Virus record (IMG/VR): IMGVR_UViG_3300042460_001486
Span: 1-22,516 of that record
DNA: 22,516 bases
Reading direction: 5' to 3' (one strand)
From: a virus
The notes under the pieces were generated by a model. That model was not told the DNA's origin. It did not search any database and saw nothing but the letters and a program-made list of their open reading frames with translations. Positions 20,833 through 22,516 of this stretch are shown here, piece after piece. Position 1 is the first letter of the stretch. Each line of letters starts with the position of its first letter. The position numbers and the translations under genes are program-made.

Positions 20833-22516
20833 TTATCCGTTGATGAATCCACCCGCAGAGATAGCACCAGTTCTCAAGATAGTAATATTGTTTACAATAA
20901 TACCCATACCCTTGATTGGTTCAACATATGTATCAAGAACACCAATTTGGTTATCAATGATTTCATTAGTGTTGTTTTCTTCATCCATTTTATTAAAGTA
21001 GTTGTATAAACCATTCTTACTTACATAAGTTTCACAGATAACGTCTGCTCTAAGTTTAATTTCTGCTCTAATATCAGGTGTATTAAATTTCCATTGGAAG
21101 TCTAATAACATTCTTGACAATTCTCTTTCAAGTTCGATAAGAACTTCTCTAACGTGTAAGTATGAAAGAGCTGAGTCGTAAAGTGTTTGACCTGTATTTT
21201 CAGTTTCAATTACGTTTCCTCTGTTTCTCTTGAACACAATTGGGTTCATTTGAGCTTGGTTAATCCACTCGATATCAGTATTAGTGAAATCCATTTCAGT
21301 TGAAACTATATTAGTAATTCTACCATTAGTAACACCTGCTGCGATTGTCCAAGGAGTCATTCCACTTATATTTGAAGTATGTTTTCTCATATAAGTTGTT
21401 CCTACCCATGCTGCTGGTGGAACTTCAATTGGTCTACCATTATCATTTACAGTTAAGTAAGGCATAAAGTAACCTACTGCTGTAGTACCTGCTCCGTCAC
21501 CGAATGAATAAAGGAACGCAGGAGAGCTTTCTGGGTCACCACCCTTAGCAACGTACTCAAGTTGTAAAACACCTTCAGCATTTACGAAAGTAGGAGATGA
21601 TGAGTTCTTAAATGATTTCATAGAAGGCATATTCAAGATTCCAAGAGCATCTAATCTTTCTCCACAGATATCAACTAATTGTTGTTTAGATCTTTCAGTT
21701 AAACCAAGACCAAATGAGTCAATTAAATATCTGAAGTCGATTGCTTCTTTATTAGTAATTGCTTTGAATAAAGGAGTTCCTTTAGCAACTAAGTTAAGTA
21801 TAGCATTTTGTCTAGTTTCAGTACCATCAGGTAAAGAAGCTTGTCTAATTCTAAATCCTTTAAGAGAGATAGCTTTATAAGTAGTAGCGTAGTTATCAAT
21901 AGGTGTGTATCTAGTTGTTTGATAATCACCACTATAGTTAGTTTTTTCAATTCTAGCATCACAAGTAACCTCTACTAATGTAGTATCACCAGCATATTGT
22001 TTTTTACTTAAAATTCTTGTAAGTTTTCTAGCAACTTCACCAGTTTGTAATACAACTGTTGGGTCAACATAAGCGGCTAAGAAGTCACCAACTTTAACCT
22101 CAGTGTATCTAGAACCAGTAATAAGAATCTTATTAGGAACTTGAACATATCCTGTAGGAATTTCAATTTCAACAGTTTGTTTGAAGTTTGATTTAGCTGA
22201 TTGTACATAGAATGTATTATTAGATACCGTATCAACTGCTTCAATAGATGTAAATCCTTCATCCATGAAATCAACTTCTAATGTTCCGTTATTATTTAAG
22301 TACATTTTTAAGTAATGTTTCTTTAAGAAATCATAAATAGTACTTACATTTAATACTTCTTCGTAAGCAACTTCTTCACTTACTTCATATGCCCAGTAGT
22401 AAGCTCCTACTGTACTTGTGTAACCAAGATTTGTAGCTAAAGTAGATGGGTTAGAAGCATTAGTAATTGTAAATGATCCAGTATTAATACTTGAATCAGG
22501 AACAATGAATTGATCA
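20833..22516 (-). CDS. 18: Tail sheath protein, T4 gp18-like, 5' end outside window
   Basis: The frame stays open from the stop at 20833 to the window's right edge; the Met at 22305 is internal, with about 70 further in-frame codons visible upstream. At least 560 residues are therefore present (T4 gp18 is 659). The C-terminal ~170 residues carry the sheath core: Asn-Pro-Ile-Val-Phe...Gly-Asn-Val-Ile-Glu-Thr, Thr-Gly-Gln-Thr-Leu, and a long helix (Leu-His-Val-Arg-Glu-Val-Leu-Ile-Glu-Leu-Glu). After these come Phe-Gln-Trp-Lys-Phe-Asn-Thr-Pro, Cys-Glu-Thr-Tyr-Val, then Val-Glu-Pro-Ile-Lys-Gly and strands ending Gly-Ala-Ile-Ser-Ala-Gly-Gly. This C-terminal core links subunits and contracts around the tube during DNA injection. 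The edge sequence (Gly-Ala-Tyr-Tyr-Trp-Ala-Tyr-Glu) belongs to an outer domain. It is terminated before the hub gene, so the two are separate units. Confidence 0.88.
   Translation of the reverse strand, partial: DQFIVPDSSINTGSFTITNASNPSTLATNLGYTSTVGAYYWAYEVSEEVAYEEVLNVSTIYDFLKKHYLKMYLNNNGTLEVDFMDEGFTSIEAVDTVSNNTFYVQSAKSNFKQTVEIEIPTGYVQVPNKILITGSRYTEVKVGDFLAAYVDPTVVLQTGEVARKLTRILSKKQYAGDTTLVEVTCDARIEKTNYSGDYQTTRYTPIDNYATTYKAISLKGFRIRQASLPDGTETRQNAILNLVAKGTPLFKAITNKEAIDFRYLIDSFGLGLTERSKQQLVDICGERLDALGILNMPSMKSFKNSSSPTFVNAEGVLQLEYVAKGGDPESSPAFLYSFGDGAGTTAVGYFMPYLTVNDNGRPIEVPPAAWVGTTYMRKHTSNISGMTPWTIAAGVTNGRITNIVSTEMDFTNTDIEWINQAQMNPIVFKRNRGNVIETENTGQTLYDSALSYLHVREVLIELERELSRMLLDFQWKFNTPDIRAEIKLRADVICETYVSKNGLYNYFNKMDEENNTNEIIDNQIGVLDTYVEPIKGMGIIVNNITILRTGAISAGGFING

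Noticed and set aside
20765-21001. Plus-strand 78-aa hydrophobic ORF near the sheath terminator
   Set aside because: It starts inside a terminator stem and runs antisense to the conserved sheath C terminus.

Overview
This window looks like part of a large, strongly AT-rich, contractile-tailed (myovirus) phage genome that is distantly related to T4. The clearest markers are a tail sheath protein (T4 gp18-like, truncated by the right edge), a tail tube protein (gp19-like), a gp26/gp51-type baseplate-hub protein with two CxCG clusters, an SbcD/Mre11-type nuclease (gp47-like), a very long membrane-segment-rich protein that is probably the tape measure, and a giant baseplate or tail-tip protein. 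Almost no start codon has a Shine-Dalgarno sequence, only A/T-rich leaders. That fits a Bacteroidota host, but this is an inference; nothing in the window names the host.

Layout: (1) 1-1032, a partial unknown gene coupled to a small CTS-like gene. (2) 1067-2560, a tail-fibre-like protein with asparagine-rich beta-helix repeats, convergent with two small minus-strand genes (2557-3286). (3) 3368-8894, a plus-strand unit: putative tape measure, tail-anchored membrane protein, a degenerate metallopeptidase-like protein and an unknown protein, closed by a bidirectional terminator. (4) 8945-14866, a minus-strand 1973-residue structural protein with a beta-propeller and sugar-binding-like modules. 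(5) 14957-17201, a plus-strand unit of three CTS-like proteins plus a cupin, closed by a terminator whose loop holds the last stop codon. (6) 17217-18717 minus, gp47-like nuclease and a zinc-finger/DUF723-like protein. (7) 18833-19453 plus, tail tube, then two back-to-back terminators. (8) 19543-22516 minus, a small overlapping ORF, the gp26/51-like protein, a terminator and the sheath.

Two window-wide patterns stand out. First, five or six otherwise unrelated small proteins begin with a short Lys/aromatic leader ending in [I/L/F]-x-E followed by a small or polar residue. This resembles the T4 capsid-targeting sequence (internal protein III begins MKTYQEFIAE), which the prohead protease cuts off; these proteins may be capsid-packaged cargo injected into the host. 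Second, an AT box of the form TTAATATATAA/TTATAAATAA lies 18-25 nt upstream of nearly every gene that begins a transcription unit, which suggests a T4-late-like promoter with a very short leader.

The strand switches repeatedly within what is functionally a tail module, with packaged-cargo-like and nuclease genes interleaved among structural genes.
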